From Serinus canaria (taxonomy: Eukaryota; Chordata; Aves; Passeriformes; Fringillidae), in NCBI RefSeq assembly GCF_022539315.1, contig NC_066332.1, forward strand, positions 5,155,158-5,219,157: a stretch of DNA of 64,000 bases, written 5' to 3'. Both the position numbers and the translations under genes were made by a program. Every line of letters starts with the position of its first letter. Positions within the stretch are counted from its first letter, which is position 1. The notes beneath the pieces were generated by a model that did not search any database, was not told the DNA's origin, and worked only from the letters and a program-made list of their open reading frames with translations. Below are positions 14,101 to 25,212 of the stretch, piece after piece.

Positions 14101-17100
14101 GAACATTTATTAGCAGGTAATAACATGGTTATAAAGATCTTTTAGTGACACTGTGATCTTGTTCTCAAAATGATTTTAAGTATCTCGAGATGACCAAAAA
14201 CTTGTCAGATTTCTTTTCAAAAAATACCTGCAACAATTAAAACATCTCCAGGCATCCCAGGCTGGACCTGAACCTGAAGTGGATGCTGAGCCTTTCTGCA
14301 AGACCTGGAGGTCCTTCAGGTGAGAGAGAGATGATGAGAGCAGGGGGCTCTGCTTGTCTCCAGAGGTTTTTACTCAATATCCCAGCTGGGAATGCCAAAC
14401 CCAGCAGGAACAAGGGCATCAAACTGGGAAATCTCAAGCTCTCCCTGCACAATTTCAACTGGAATCTCAAACACACAAGACTGTGTTTTGTGGCATTTAA
14501 GGTTTTGATATTCACTGGGTTTTCTGCAGCCCTTGAAGGCCTGAGCCACTGAAATCATTATCAGATCCTGCAACTGAAAACCAAATTTCACCACCTACTG
14601 CAAGGGTGTTGGATTAGATAAAGCCACCCCAAACACAACACCCATCTCTCAGTGTCTCTCCACCATTGCCAGAGCCTCAGAAATTGCTTCCCCAGATCAC
14701 CTCCTGAGAGATAATAAAGGCATAAAGAACTCTGGGACCAGACTGAATCGAGGGTCACAAGAACATGTCCATGCTCTTTTGTCTTAAATGTGAAGGTTTT
14801 ACTAAAAAAATAAACACATTTGACTTTGCTCAAGCCATTTTCCTAATTTTTAGAAACAAATATTCTCAACTCCTCAGAGCCCATTCCAGCAGATTTAATA
14901 AGAATTCAGTAAGGTGGTTGAGTTTTACAGCATAAAGGTCCATCCATTTTTAAAAACACCAATCTGGAAGCTGTCAGGCAGAAATATTTTACTAGAAATG
15001 GGATTATACAGTTATTTTTTACAAGACACTTAAAGCTTGGCAACCACCAAAATAAAAAAAGGAAAAATAAGTTCCCTCCACTCAGATGCTGCTGAAGCAG
15101 CCACAAACCCCAGGAATGAGGGAGAAGTTCCCAGGTGGATCAGGTTCCAGGCAGGTACCACAGGGCCCTGCCTCAGGCTAACATTTCCACATTTCCAATC
15201 TGTTATCAAACACTGCCAAATGAAGGGATGAGATCCCTTGCTGATAACCTGGGAACAGTGGGGGCTGTTTCTTCAGTGCCAGTGGTGATGTGAAACCTCC
15301 ACAGTGCAAATATCTAATTGTTACCTGTTTGAGTTCTCTTTGTAATCACTGATAATAATTTACATTTGTTTTAAATACAATATATTAGAAAATCCACAGC
15401 TGTGTTTCTAGGCATTAAATGAAGGCAATCTCCCCATTTTTATTTCTCAAAGCTGGAGTTTAAATAAGTAGAATTACTGTGGAACAGTTTGTGTGTGCTT
15501 GCTGTGCAAGGTGCCTCTCACTCAGAAGCCCTTGGCCAGTGCTGAATATCCAGGAGCTGAGAATTGAACTGGGCAGGCCTTGCTGCTGGAATAGGGCTTC
15601 TTATTCAGGACTTTAAAAATTTATCTGGTGGATTTAAAAATAGGAGAAGTGTCAAAATTTGACATTTTTCTCTCTCAGTGTAAAGATGAAGCAGCTTCTG
15701 CATTTCAGCTGTTCAGCTGTGAACAGCGGCAAAGAAACCAGAGCAGTTTAAGCAGAGAATAAATCAGATTATCTTTTAACATCTAGTTTTCCTAAGCAGA
15801 GCTGAATTTTGGATTCTGAAAGCAGCTGAATCAGGTGCACAGATGGCCCAACAGAACAGTGAAAGATCTGCTTACAACAAGGTTACTTTTCATCAAAATG
15901 CTTGTCATTTTGGGAGCACATGCCAGGAGAAAAGCTGCCAGCTCTGCTTTCTATTCTCTTGGAGCACTTTCTCCAGTTTCCTGGAAGAGGATGTTCTTGG
16001 CAAACTCAGCTCCAAGGCCATTCTTGCACTGACAACAATATTGTTAATGAAATCAGATGGGTGATGTGGCCAGGATGGGTGACACCAGTACAGATAAAAC
16101 AGCTCAGGTTTATTTAGGGCCACAGAGAAAAGCAAAGCTGCTATCAGATCTTAAATTCAACTTGGCCTTGACTGTTAAAAGTTTGTTCACATTACACACA
16201 TAACCAATCTGAGACTGCAAACTGTAAATCAGCCTTAATGATGCACCATAAATCAGCTGCCCGAGGGAGACACTGAAACCAAGCTGTGATTTTTATATAC
16301 AAAATATACTATTTGTATATATATATTTTACATGCTATTTTGTATATATATATTTTTATATACTATTTTAGATATCTTTTATATACTACTTTAGTATATT
16401 ATACTATATTTTTAATATACTATTTTAGTATACTATACTATATTTTTATATACTATTTTAGTATACTATACTATATTTTTGATATACTATTTTAGTATAC
16501 TATACTATATTTTTGATATACTACTATTTTAGTATAGTATACTACTATATTTTTGACATACTATTTTAGTATAGTATACTATATTTTTGATATACTATTT
16601 TAAACAGCACAAGGTGAAGGATGAAGGCTCATACTCACTTGGAAAGAGAAACCCCCCCTGCTTTTCCAATCATCTCCTCGTGGTGCAGCACTGCCTGGTT
16701 CCAGGGGATGTGCAGGAACTTGAGGAGAGTCCTCATCCACCTCTCGGGGTGCAGCACCAGCTGTTCATAGTGCACCAGCATGCACCTCTGGAAGCCCACC
16801 TCCATGCACTGGTTGTACATGGTCTCGATGGCCCGGTTCCACTTGGTCAGGCAGTCCCTGTAGCTGTTCAGGTCAAAGCCAGCTATGGTGACCTTCCTGG
16901 AGATCATGGAGTGCACGGAGGCACGGCCGTCCCTCACCATCAGCAGGAATTTGGCGTTGGGGAAGATCCTGGCCAGGTAAGTCAAGGATTTTAGAGCGAA
17001 GGGATCCTTGTTACACAGGTAGGGAGCGGGCTCGCCGTGCTTGACGATGATCTCCAGCAGGAAGGCCTGCATGGCCGAATCCAGCACCTCATCCGTCACC

Positions 17101-17492
17101 CCGGCCTCGTCCAGGCGGATTTTCTCCTTGCTGGACCTGGCCCACATCTGTTTGACAGCCAGGATCCTGGGGATCACCCTGGTCTCCTCCCCGCAGCGGA
17201 TGTCGGGGTGCGCGTCCAGCATGGCGCGCATCAGCGTGGTGCCGCTGCGGGGGACGCCCCCGATGAAGATCAGGGGCATGTCCTTGCTGTAGGGCAGGCT
17301 CCTGTTGGCACTGCCACTGCCAGCAGGGGCTGTCCCCGGCGTGGCCCTGGCGCCGTCCCCCCGCGCCGGGGGCTGCCCGCGCTCCTCCATGCGGTGGTGG
17401 CACTCCATGGCGTGCTGGCCCAGGTAGAACACGGTCACCGAGCTGATCACCAGGCACGCCAGCAGCAGGTTCTGCTTCAGCTTCCCCACCAT
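2109..17492 (-). CDS. TPST1: Tyrosylprotein sulfotransferase 1 (four coding exons)
   Basis: TPST1 is a Golgi type II membrane enzyme that moves sulfate from PAPS to tyrosines of secreted and membrane proteins. The coding exons in gene order are 17492-16639, 11612-11414, 3960-3910 and 2126-2109. They join cleanly (phases 2, 0, 0) into 373 codons, against about 370 in mammals. In the protein: a short cytosolic tail; a single signal anchor at about residues 8-26; a stem at about 30-70; the 5'-phosphosulfate loop GVPRSGTTL at 79-87; the catalytic Glu pair at 102-103; the 3'-phosphate-binding stretch with [10 protein letters not shown] at 186-195; and Cys at 100, 160, 229 and 237, in positions expected for the family's disulfides. 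A sequon NRS is at residue 63. The start is the second in-frame Met at 17492 (MVGKLKQN), the conserved family start with a good context (AAGATGG); an ATG five codons upstream is not conserved. The stem is Ala/Gly/Pro-rich and differs from mammals. The second sequon of mammals reads WNQA here and is lost. Confidence 0.97.
2127..3909 (-). other. TPST1: TPST1 last coding intron
   Basis: Intron between the 51-nt exon and the stop-codon exon. It contains a CR1 LINE 3' end at 3175-3332. The rest is unremarkable AT-rich intron sequence; no further exon is seen. Confidence 0.8.
3175..3332 (+). mobile_element. CR1 LINE 3' end fragment (plus orientation)
   Basis: The phrases for tissue-wide bird CR1 3' ends are recognisable: GTGTTCAAGGCCAGGTTGGA, then the AGCAACCTGGGACAGTGGAA stretch, TGCCCATGGCAG, and a decayed CCATTCTGGGATTTTAC ending. 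Truncated at the 5' side and diverged, as most CR1 copies are. It has no coding capacity. Confidence 0.85.
3910..3960 (-). CDS. TPST1: TPST1 third coding exon (51 nt)
   Basis: 17 codons reading [17 protein letters not shown], bounded by acceptor TTCCAG and donor GTACAG on the minus strand. It matches the conserved tail of TPST1 with one clear change (Val where mammals have Lys, in LKE-P-Q). Too short for an ORF scan; found by looking for the expected next peptide. Confidence 0.93.
4376..4513. repeat. 53-bp tandem repeat, about 2.5 copies
   Basis: GCCAGGAAATGGG recurs at 4382, 4435 and 4488, a period of 53 bp. Copies are nearly identical, so the expansion is recent. It sits in a TPST1 intron. 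Confidence 0.85.
5278..5635. repeat. Intronic duplication, copy 1 (358 bp)
   Basis: Starts TGACTCAGTCTAA and ends ACTGACATTACC. It matches 10907-11192 along its whole length in the same orientation, apart from point changes and an AT-rich insertion of about 70 bp at roughly 5461-5540. Flanks on both sides differ from copy 2. No target-site duplication or terminal inverted repeat is evident. Confidence 0.85.
7298..7535 (-). mobile_element. CR1 LINE 3' end fragment (minus orientation)
   Basis: Begins with the ACAGAATCACAGAATTC type terminal repeats of CR1 read on the opposite strand. It continues with GAGACCTTCAAGATCATGG, CCAGGGATGGGGACTCCACC, TTGGGCAGAACATTCCAG and TTTTTCCTAACATCCAACCT, all standard CR1 tail phrases. 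About 240 bp, 5'-truncated. Open frames across it are chance. Confidence 0.92.
10907..11192. repeat. Intronic duplication, copy 2 (286 bp)
   Basis: Partner of 5278-5635, in the same orientation and the same TPST1 intron, about 5.6 kb away. It lacks the AT-rich insertion of copy 1, so it may be nearer the ancestral form. Both copies keep an AP-1-like TGACTCA at their left end. Confidence 0.85.
11414..11612 (-). CDS. TPST1: TPST1 second coding exon
   Basis: 199 nt, from acceptor CCCCAG to donor GTAAGG. It completes Lys285 and adds 66 codons, beginning [13 protein letters not shown] and ending ENTRR. This is the conserved C-terminal part of the sulfotransferase domain, including the [13 protein letters not shown] segment. 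The reading frame continues without a shift from the first coding exon. Confidence 0.96.
11613..16638 (-). other. TPST1: TPST1 intron between coding exons 1 and 2
   Basis: A 5-kb intron. Apart from the AT satellite next to the upstream donor (16286-16606), it looks like ordinary bird intron sequence. A partial CR1-like remnant may lie near 14600-14625 but is too short to call. Confidence 0.8.
16286..16606. repeat. AT-rich hairpin-forming tandem repeat (about 36-bp unit)
   Basis: Repeats of a unit near TATACTATTTTAGTATAC with ACTATATTTTTGATA. The core TATACTA-TTT-TAGTATA is a perfect short hairpin and TAGTATACTA is a perfect palindrome, so the array could extrude cruciforms. It ends 33 bp from the TPST1 donor at 16638. 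Confidence 0.9.
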
Positions 17493-17532
17493 CTTGGGAA
17501 GGACCAAAACACCTCCTACTCCAAAGTATCCT
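16639..17532 (-). CDS. TPST1: TPST1 first coding exon (with a short 5' UTR part)
   Basis: Codes residues 1-284 and two bases of codon 285, covering the signal anchor, stem and most of the sulfotransferase fold. Coding starts at 17492; the exon ends at 16639 with donor GTGAGT. A weak acceptor (CACTAG) would begin the exon at about 17532. GC content is far higher than in the flanking introns, and the antisense strand stays open over long stretches, which is a shadow of this exon. Only 33 bp separate its donor from the AT-rich satellite at 16286-16606. Confidence 0.96.
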
Positions 17533-17648
17533 CTAGTGCACGTGCCATGGGGATCCCAATCCCAAATAAATTAAGGTCTGGTAAGCGGGGGAAAAAATGA
17601 AAAAAAAATTAGAATTTTTTTTTTTTACAATAAATTACTTTTCTCGAG

Positions 17649-17905
17649 ATGACACAAGAAATTACACTTGGAATTACTTTTCCAAGAGATGAGACAATGA
17701 GACAAGAAATTATTCTTGGAATTACTCAAGGAATTACTTTTCCAAAAGATGAGACAAGATTTGGTCTGAAACACCAAAATACCCAAAATAAAAGCAACGT
17801 TTCTCATTTCATTTTGAGAAAGAAATTTCTGAATTTCAGAAGTTTCTCATTTCTTTCTCAGAAACAAATTTCTGAATTTCAGAAGTTTCTCATTTCTTTT
17901 TCAGT
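17649..17905. repeat. Two adjacent short tandem duplications
   Basis: At 17649-17760 the phrases GAGACAAGAAATTA and GGAATTACTTTTCCAA recur in a roughly 50-bp pattern. At 17812-17905 a unit of about 45 bp containing TTTCTGAATTTCAGAAGTTT is present twice. Both lie in the TPST1 5' intron, about 150-400 bp from the first coding exon. Confidence 0.75.
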
Positions 17906-20398
17906 TCAGCTTCATAAGACTGCATTATTCACAGGTAATTTTCATTTCTACAGATGAGAAGAAAAACAAATAGATGATTCCTAAACATGCATAAGAGTCT
18001 GAACAAAACTTTTAGATAGAAAATAGTTTCAAAATCTGTCTGTTGAACTCCATTTCCGAGAAGGACTAAGAACATGCCGTGTTCTATAGGGAGTATCAAA
18101 GATTATATCAAACACTGGCTTAGACAAATCTTTATTCTGCTGCTGGATGACTCCACCTGTACCTTCATTTTTCCCCATTTCTAACAGTTAATGCAGAGAA
18201 TCATTTACCTGTGCTCTGCAGTTCACCTGCTTTGGGTTTTCAGATCAGGTGGGCTGAAAACTGACTCTTCTTCCCAAAACTGACTCTTCTTCCCCAAATC
18301 CCAATGAAATCAGTACTCTACTGGAATTTTAAGGAAGATCTGGCTCTTCAGGGGTGCAATATTTCACTGAGCACTCAGAATCACAGATGCTTTTAATTGG
18401 GAGGAGCTCCAAGCACAGAGGTACCGCCAACATTTTAAAAGATTGGCTCCCTCCAGGCTTTTCCATCCCTGAGTGCACAGGATCCTCCTGCCTGCTCCCT
18501 GTTCCTCTCCAAAGCCTTGGCCACTTCACCTTTTCCTCCTAAAATCCAGGGCTGGCTGATTTGAGGAGGCTCTCCTGGGCTTGTTAGAATTCCCTCCCAG
18601 CAGTGGGGAAAAGCAGGGAATTCCTGCTGGGTTTTTCTCTGCCAGGGCATCCAAGAGAAGGTTTTGCCCTTCACATTAACAAAACTTATTCCAATCAACA
18701 GCTGTCACAATACTCCACTCAAAATTCAGCTTTTAGTCTCTGTTACCAAAATTAAACTCAAATATAACTCAAAGATTAACTCCCTTCTTTTCCAACACTC
18801 TCTGGCCAGAACACCACTCACAGGAACAATTCATCCTCTGTGACAAGTTTCATTCTACTCACATACCTCCCTTTGCTTTAACTGGACCTTAAATATCTGA
18901 ACATTAAAAGAAAAACAACTCAAATTCCCAGAAATTTAAGTGGAGGTCATCTGAACAGTGCTCAAAAGTAAGGAAAATAAATCATGCAGTTCATATTTCC
19001 ATTGCATGAAAAATCAAAGTTTCTCTTCTGAAAGATTCAGCATCCAGACCTAACTTGAAATTAGGGAAGGGGAAATTGTTCTACTTAAAACTAACAAATA
19101 ATACAGAATCTTTTAACATTCTTTAGATGCAGCACCCACTGGAGAGAAGAGTTAACACAGAAGAAACAGCATTTCAGCACAGAGCACACAAACCCTACAA
19201 ATATTTACACTTCCTCCAATCCCTACCATTACTCAGTTTGTGTAAATGCCACAAAACTAATTTCCTCAGGAAGGAAAAAAAAATCCTCCACATAAACCTT
19301 CATCTTCCAAACGAAAACCTACTCCTTGAAGATAGAGCAACATTCCCCAAATGCAGAAGTTAGGTAGGTGATCACTGGAGAAAAACATATCAAGGTCAAA
19401 TTTAAGCTTTATATTAGAATATCTGCTTAATCAAAATAAAATAAACCCAGCTTTAACAACAAAGCTGAAGAACTCTCAGTATTGGAGGAAAGCTGGTGAT
19501 TGAAGGCTGAAATCTTTAATTTAATTTTAAGCAAGTGATGACTCCCTCTGGGCACAATTCCAGCTGTGAATTCCATTAATGCTGCAAACTGTGAGGAGGT
19601 TTCTTAAACTTCTGTGAGAATTGACTCACCTACACCACCAAAATCCCATCCATGTGGCAAAACCCCCCCATCAATCACCCACAAACACTTTCAATTGATG
19701 CAGTAATTGTTTTGGGAAGTTCAAAGCTGCCAAAGTCTGCAAGACCATAAAGAATCAGGATTTGAGTGTCCTACAATGTTCTGTTCTGGTTTTTTTACCA
19801 GGAAGCAACACCTGGAACATGCACTGCCATAAAGACCAGGGCTCTGTGTGCCAGGAAAGCCAGAGAGGAGCAGTCAGGAACAGCTCCTCTCACCAAATTC
19901 ATTTATTCTCCAAGCCAGCAAACTCCCCTGTGTGCCTGAAGTTCCAAGGAAAGCTCTCTGGGATAAGGATGACATATGAAAGTTGCTGCCCTTCTGCAAA
20001 CAAACCCCACCTTCCCTCCTCCCCATGAGTAAGTGCTCTGGAGAGCATCTGTCAGCCTGAAGGGTTATAAAAGTTATTATTGCTCTGCTGTTAACAGGAA
20101 TTAAATTGACAGCGTTTCAAAATCACAGCAGGGCAATCAGCAAGCCCTGTGAGCTTTGAAATGTTGTGGGGTTTTTATCAGAGAAGGGCAAAGTGCCACT
20201 CACCTTACAAGCACAGACAGCTTTTATTAAAAAAATCCCAAAAACAAACCACACAATCACCCAAACAAACACAGCCCCCTCACACAAAACAGGAGCTGAG
20301 GGAGTTGTAGAAGACTACAATGGCAGAAAGGCCTTTGGCAGCAAGTTTCAAGTGCCAGGATAAGAAAGAATTCCCAGAAAAATTTATGTGGAACTCAA

Positions 20399-20422
20399 AG
20401 AAAAAAAAAAAAAAAAAAAAAA
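20399..20422 (+). repeat. Poly(A) tract
   Basis: A run of about 24 A on the plus strand. It could be the tail of a small retroposed sequence, but no source sequence upstream was recognised. Confidence 0.7.
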
Positions 20423-23062
20423 GATTTAGGATCTACAAGTTTCATCACAAGACAGAATTGTCTGTAAGTGAATTTTCTGCCCAGAAAAGTCAGGCCTATG
20501 AGTCAGCCTCAGATGATGTGAGCACAGCAGAACTGACTGCACTGCTTTGTTTCCTTCTCCTGCTCACAATTCATCCTCCTGCCCTCTCCTCCAAGCAGCA
20601 GGTCAAGACCTTTTTCCTCAAGTTCATCCAAAAAAATGTTGACAATTTTTAGCTTAGTCAGGAGGCAAGCCATCCATTTGTACTTCATGCTAGTTGGGGT
20701 TTGTTGGTGGTTCAAACATTCCCTGCAGAGGAATAAAAGCTGCTCCATTCCCAAGCAGGAACAAGGAATCCCCTGGAGCTCCAGAGCTCAGCCTTTCCCT
20801 GTGCAGGCTGGACAGGGAGCACCTCCCTTCTCCTGTTCAAGCAGAGCTTTTCCAGGGCTCAGCTGAGAGGGCAGTGACAGTGGCATCATCCATCCCAAAA
20901 TAAAACCCAGCCCCAGATATATATATATAGCATTTCTCAGTGATTAACTTGTCCTCTCCTTCCATGGCCTGAACTCCCGGCTCACATTCTGACCATCAGA
21001 TCTCCTTCTAGGATGAGCACAGCTTGGATTTTATGGGATTTGGGGGTTTTTTAATGGGATTTGTTCCTGATTTGTTCCAAGAGCAGTGAGCAACTTCCCC
21101 TTACAGTTCCCACTACAGAAATGTTTTCACACATTTGCATTTCCTTGAACTTTTCTGACAGGTTGGTTGAAATGTAAAGCTCTGAAAAATGTAAAGGGCC
21201 AGAGTTTGAGCTCAGCTCTTCTGGGAGGAAAGGTCACACTCAGCTCTGTGTCAGCAGGGCATGAGGCTCCACAGGCATCCTCAAAACAAAAAGCCAATAA
21301 AAAAGGAGCTTTTTGTGCCAGAAAGTAGGAGCAAGAGAGAAGTAGGGGAAGAGTTCATACCATTGGAAAGTTGTCTTTCCCCTCATGCCTTCCCACTATG
21401 CTCCTAGGATTCCTTTTCCTCTTCAGGGAGCTGCTCAACCCCTGATTCTCCAGGGCTATGACAACAACACCCCCTCCCCAGTCAAGGCTCTGTGGAGCAG
21501 GCTCCAAAATACTCCCTGCAGAAACAGAAGATTCTGATGCACAGCCTGACTACTACACGCAAAACTACAAAGGAAATTCCTTTTTCAGTGGCTAAATTGA
21601 ATGGAAAAATATCCCAAAGTGCTGTTATCCATCATCACTCTGTTGGGGAAGGAGAAAGGAAAATGCTGTTAGGACTTTAAAAAGTACATGTCAACTCCAT
21701 CAGTTTCTTCCCTGCCTCTTCCTGCACCTTTCACTTTATCTCTCTTAAAATAAATACAGGAGAGGAAGCAGATACTGGGAATTCTCAAGAATCACCCTCA
21801 AAACAATACACATTTAGGAAATGAAGAGTTATTACTTAGAGGAACATCTACCCTAAGCTCTTTCAGCATCCCTAAATTAAAGTTTCCATATCAGGGAATA
21901 CAACACACAACTATGTAATAATTTCACTATTTCTATTACAACCACGTTTTACAGAGTAAAAAAAAACAAATACTCAGATTTATGCATTTCAGTTTTGTTA
22001 CCCAAGCACTCAAAATTTCAAACTTTTAGGTTTTTCAATATTTAAGGCCTCTAAAACGACATTAAAAATAACATAATTAAGAAGTTCTGCTTCAAATGAA
22101 AGGAAATATCTTTATCCATTCTGCTCTACTTCCATCTAGAATATATACAGCAAATTATCAGGATTTGCACAGAAAATGGTCAAAAAAGAGTAACCAACAT
22201 ACAGGGTTATGCAGAAACAGCGTTTGTTAATTTTTACAGTTCCTGCCGGAGAACAATTCAACAAAAGGAATTTTACTGGCGACACGCAGAGGCTTCGAGC
22301 TCTCTAAAGTTACACATAAAAGAAGAAAAAACGGGGAAAAGAGAGGAGAGATGTCACACCGAGAGCAGATGAGCTCTCTGCGCGCTCCTCAGAGGGATTT
22401 CAGCGCTCCGTTCTACACCGAGGCACTGCAGAGACCCAAACTCCTCAGTAACAGCAAAACCATCCAGACCCACAATTCGCACGGCACACTCACAGAAACA
22501 AATGGAAATCGCGACGGCGGCAGCAAACCCACTTCCAGCTAAGCGACAGCTTCAATCTCCTGCTATGAAACGATCAAATTGTGAAACTACCAAACGGATC
22601 GGAACAAGGTGCTCCAGGGAAGGGAAGGTGTCCCTGGAGCCCGAGTCAGGCTTCTCCCAGCCAAGCCACTCCATACCTGCCCGCAGGTACCAACCCAGCG
22701 CTCCAGCAGCGGCCCCGCTGCCCCCTTGCCCCACCGCGGGCACTCCGGGCCCTCCCCGGCACCGAACAAAGGCACCGGGAGCCCCCGCCGAGACTTCTCC
22801 CGCCCGCAGGGAAACTTTGGGAATCAGCCGGCGGCGGGTAACGAGCAGCGGGCCCGGCCCTCCGCGCATCCCCGCCTGCACCGGGGGCTGCCCGGCCCGG
22901 CGGGGACCGAGACGCTCCTGCCGCCGCCTCAGGCCGCGGCCCCCAGCCCTGAGCACGGCAGGGCCGCGGGCGGGGCAGGGCGGAGCGCGGCGGGCACGGG
23001 GAGCGGCGGCCACGGAGCCACCCCGGGCTGGCCTCAGGTGCGCGGCGGGCGCGGCCCCTCAC

Positions 23063-23260
23063 CTGCGCTGCTGCTGCTGCCGCCGCCCCCGCGCCCGGCT
23101 GGAGCCGCGCAGCAGCGGCACGGCCGCCCCTCCGCCGCCGCGGCTCCGCTCGGGCACCATCGCAGTGGGCAGGGAGCGGGATGGGGAGCGGGAGCGGCTC
23201 GGGTTGCGGGATGAGGAACGGGAGCGGCTCCGGGAGCGGCCGCGGCACCGCCGCCTCCCC
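23063..23260 (-). other. TPST1: Probable TPST1 non-coding first exon
   Basis: On the minus strand a GC-rich stretch with CTGCTGCTG-like repeats ends in CAGCGCAG followed by the donor GTGAGG at 23062. It lies just below two CCAAT boxes. Its 5' limit is a guess; only the donor is visible. Confidence 0.4.
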
Positions 23261-23405
23261 TCAGCCGCGCGGCTGCGGCTGCCATGGAAATCACAACCAC
23301 GCCCTGATTGGTCGCGGGCCTCGATGTGTCGCGGGCCGTCATTGGGTCGCCGTCAGTGATTGACAGCGGGAGGGGGCGGGGCCGTTGCGCTGACCCCGCC
23401 CCCCT

Positions 23406-23510
23406 CACATCTGGCGCGCACATCTGGCCGCGGGCGGGGCGCGCGCGCACATCTGGGCGGCGGCGCCGCGCGCGCGGTAGAGCCTGGCCAGATGTGCCAG
23501 GCAGATGCTG
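23406..23510. promoter_or_regulatory. Cluster of five CATCTG/CAGATG E-boxes
   Basis: CATCTG occurs at 23408, 23421 and 23450 and its reverse complement CAGATG at 23489 and 23502, all inside the CpG island and about 200 bp upstream of the presumed TPST1 start. Three copies share the longer CACATCTGG. These are possible bHLH binding sites; function is inferred only. Confidence 0.5.
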
Positions 23511-23720
23511 GCGGCCGGGAGCCCGGCCCAGCTCGCACGCCTCCTTTGCTCACCGAAAATTATCCTTGAATTACAAACACGGACAAAACTCTGCCCGAAT
23601 TCTGCCCCCGGGCTCGGCTTCAGAGCTGGAACCTCCCGAACCAGCCCAGCGGATCTGGGCGAGCAGTGAAGTGCAGCGCTGCAGCTGTCCCGTAAATGGA
23701 GAGAAACTCCGGTGCTGACA

Positions 23721-25200
23721 GCCCCGCTCAGGGCTCAGGTGTCCCCTGGGGTCACACACCTGCTCTGCAGCACCGGGAAGCGCCAGCCACGTGCCCACCA
23801 CGTGTGCAACTGGGAAAACATCTGGAACAGCGTCAGGCTGGAGCAGGAGCCAGAGGCTGAGCCAGCTGCTGGCACAAACCCCGACTCTGACCCACAGCTG
23901 GGTGAAGCAGCCAGGAGAGGAGTGAGGGTGACTCTCAGCCCCTGGAGGTGCAGCTTCAGAAGGATATTCACATCTCTAGATTAACTCACCTCTCAAAACG
24001 CGTGGCCTGAGGCCATCCTGACCCCCTCATTCCCAGTGCTCCTGTGGAAAGCCAGGTTCAGTTCCTCACCAGCAGGAAAACACGGTGAGTTGGACTCGCT
24101 AAAGTTAACACAGCAATATGCAAAAGCTAAATCCAACTGAAAACACATTTCTTCTCCACAAACAGAAGCCCAGATGCAGACAAATAGCCTGCAGAGATGG
24201 CAGTGCTGCTGCAGGGTCACAGCAAAGGGAACAATCCCACAGGACATTCCCCAGATTTGTGTTGCCTGCCAAGTGGCAGAGGAAAAAATCAGCCAAAGGG
24301 ATTCAACATCCCAAAATTGAGTCTGGAAAAGACACAGTGAGAGAGGAGAAGCATTCCTCTCCAGAGGTGAATGTGGATTAGCTCAGGTGCATTTTATTTG
24401 CTAAGAAAATCAATATTTGCCATGCAAGCAGATACCCGTGTCCATGACAGGGACAATTATTTTCATTCTCTGAAAAGCTCTGCCCTGGAAGTCCTGAATT
24501 TCCAGAGTACCCAGCACTTGAAAAGCTTTTAAATATGCTCAGAGAGCTGCTGAGAGCCCAGAGAAACCCACAACTCCTTTCAAAGGTGGCAAAATCCCTT
24601 TAAAATCTCTTTTCTCTGACAGCTATTGATGAGGAATAAATGTCCTTTGCTCCCAAATGCAGAGGGATTTGAAGCAACGATTTCAAGATGAAACAATCTG
24701 TCTCCTGTTTCCAGTAAGTTTGCCTCGATCCATTAAACAGCACTTTTCAGATGGCTTTATTGGTTTTTCTTTTATGGCTTTCACTGTGACTCACACAGAT
24801 TGTCCCTTTTAAAGCCTTCCAATCAAACGGTGCCTCCGGGCTGGGGAAAACGCTGCTCTCCAAGGGAAAAAGGGGGAAAACAGCGCTGCTGGATGGAGCA
24901 GCTGGAAACGCAGGATGCAGAGGGTGCCCCATGCTGGGCTCTGCTTTAATCAATGCTCACCCAGCAGCCACAGATCAAATAACCCGGCAAATCTTGCACA
25001 AATCTTGCACCCAGAGCTGGCTGGGAGCACACAAACACCCCGAGAAGGGAAGGGGGGATGGCTCAGCTGGGACACTGGCACTGGTCCCAGGAAGCTGGGA
25101 ACGGTTCCCCCTGGGCTCTGCAGGGATGAAGGATGAGCCCAGGGGCAGCTCAGGGGGAGCAGGACGGGGCTGCAGGGTCACAGTCTGGGGTTTGCTGGGC
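23721..25200. other. Intergenic, no gene seen
   Basis: Start of the roughly 12-kb stretch between the TPST1 promoter and the CRCP 3' end. Frames are short and show no family or splice pattern. Confidence 0.5.
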
Positions 25201-25212
25201 TCTGACAGGAGC

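Larger units (their letters stand above)
17533..23062 (-). other. TPST1: Probable TPST1 5' intron
   Basis: Lies between the first coding exon and the CpG-island promoter. It contains short tandem repeats at 17649-17760 and 17812-17905 and a run of about 25 A at 20399-20422. No coding exon was recognised. Extra non-coding 5' UTR exons could be hidden here. Confidence 0.5.
22600..23720 (-). promoter_or_regulatory. TPST1: CpG island, probable TPST1 promoter
   Basis: A sharply bounded GC- and CpG-rich block of about 1.1 kb upstream of the TPST1 coding region. Read on the minus strand it has two CCAAT boxes (ATTGG on the plus strand at 23307-23311 and 23341-23345) and a GC box at 23372-23381. There is no clear TATA box. 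This is the usual form of a broad housekeeping-type promoter. Transcription would start roughly at 23200-23270. Initiation on the plus strand too cannot be excluded. Confidence 0.65.

Noticed and set aside
14600..14625. Possible CR1 remnant (GCAAGGGTGTTGGATTAGAT)
   Set aside because: Too short and diverged to call without a library search.
16587..17600. Plus-strand frames of 135 and 187 codons
   Set aside because: They are antisense shadows of the GC-rich first coding exon of TPST1.
20399..20422. Poly(A) run as a retrogene tail
   Set aside because: No processed gene sequence was recognised upstream and no target-site duplication was seen; kept only as a poly(A) tract.
22502..23359. 285-codon plus-strand frame and overlapping frames in the CpG island
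   Set aside because: GC-rich DNA has few stop codons; composition is Arg/Pro/Ala low complexity, and frames are open on both strands over the same bases.
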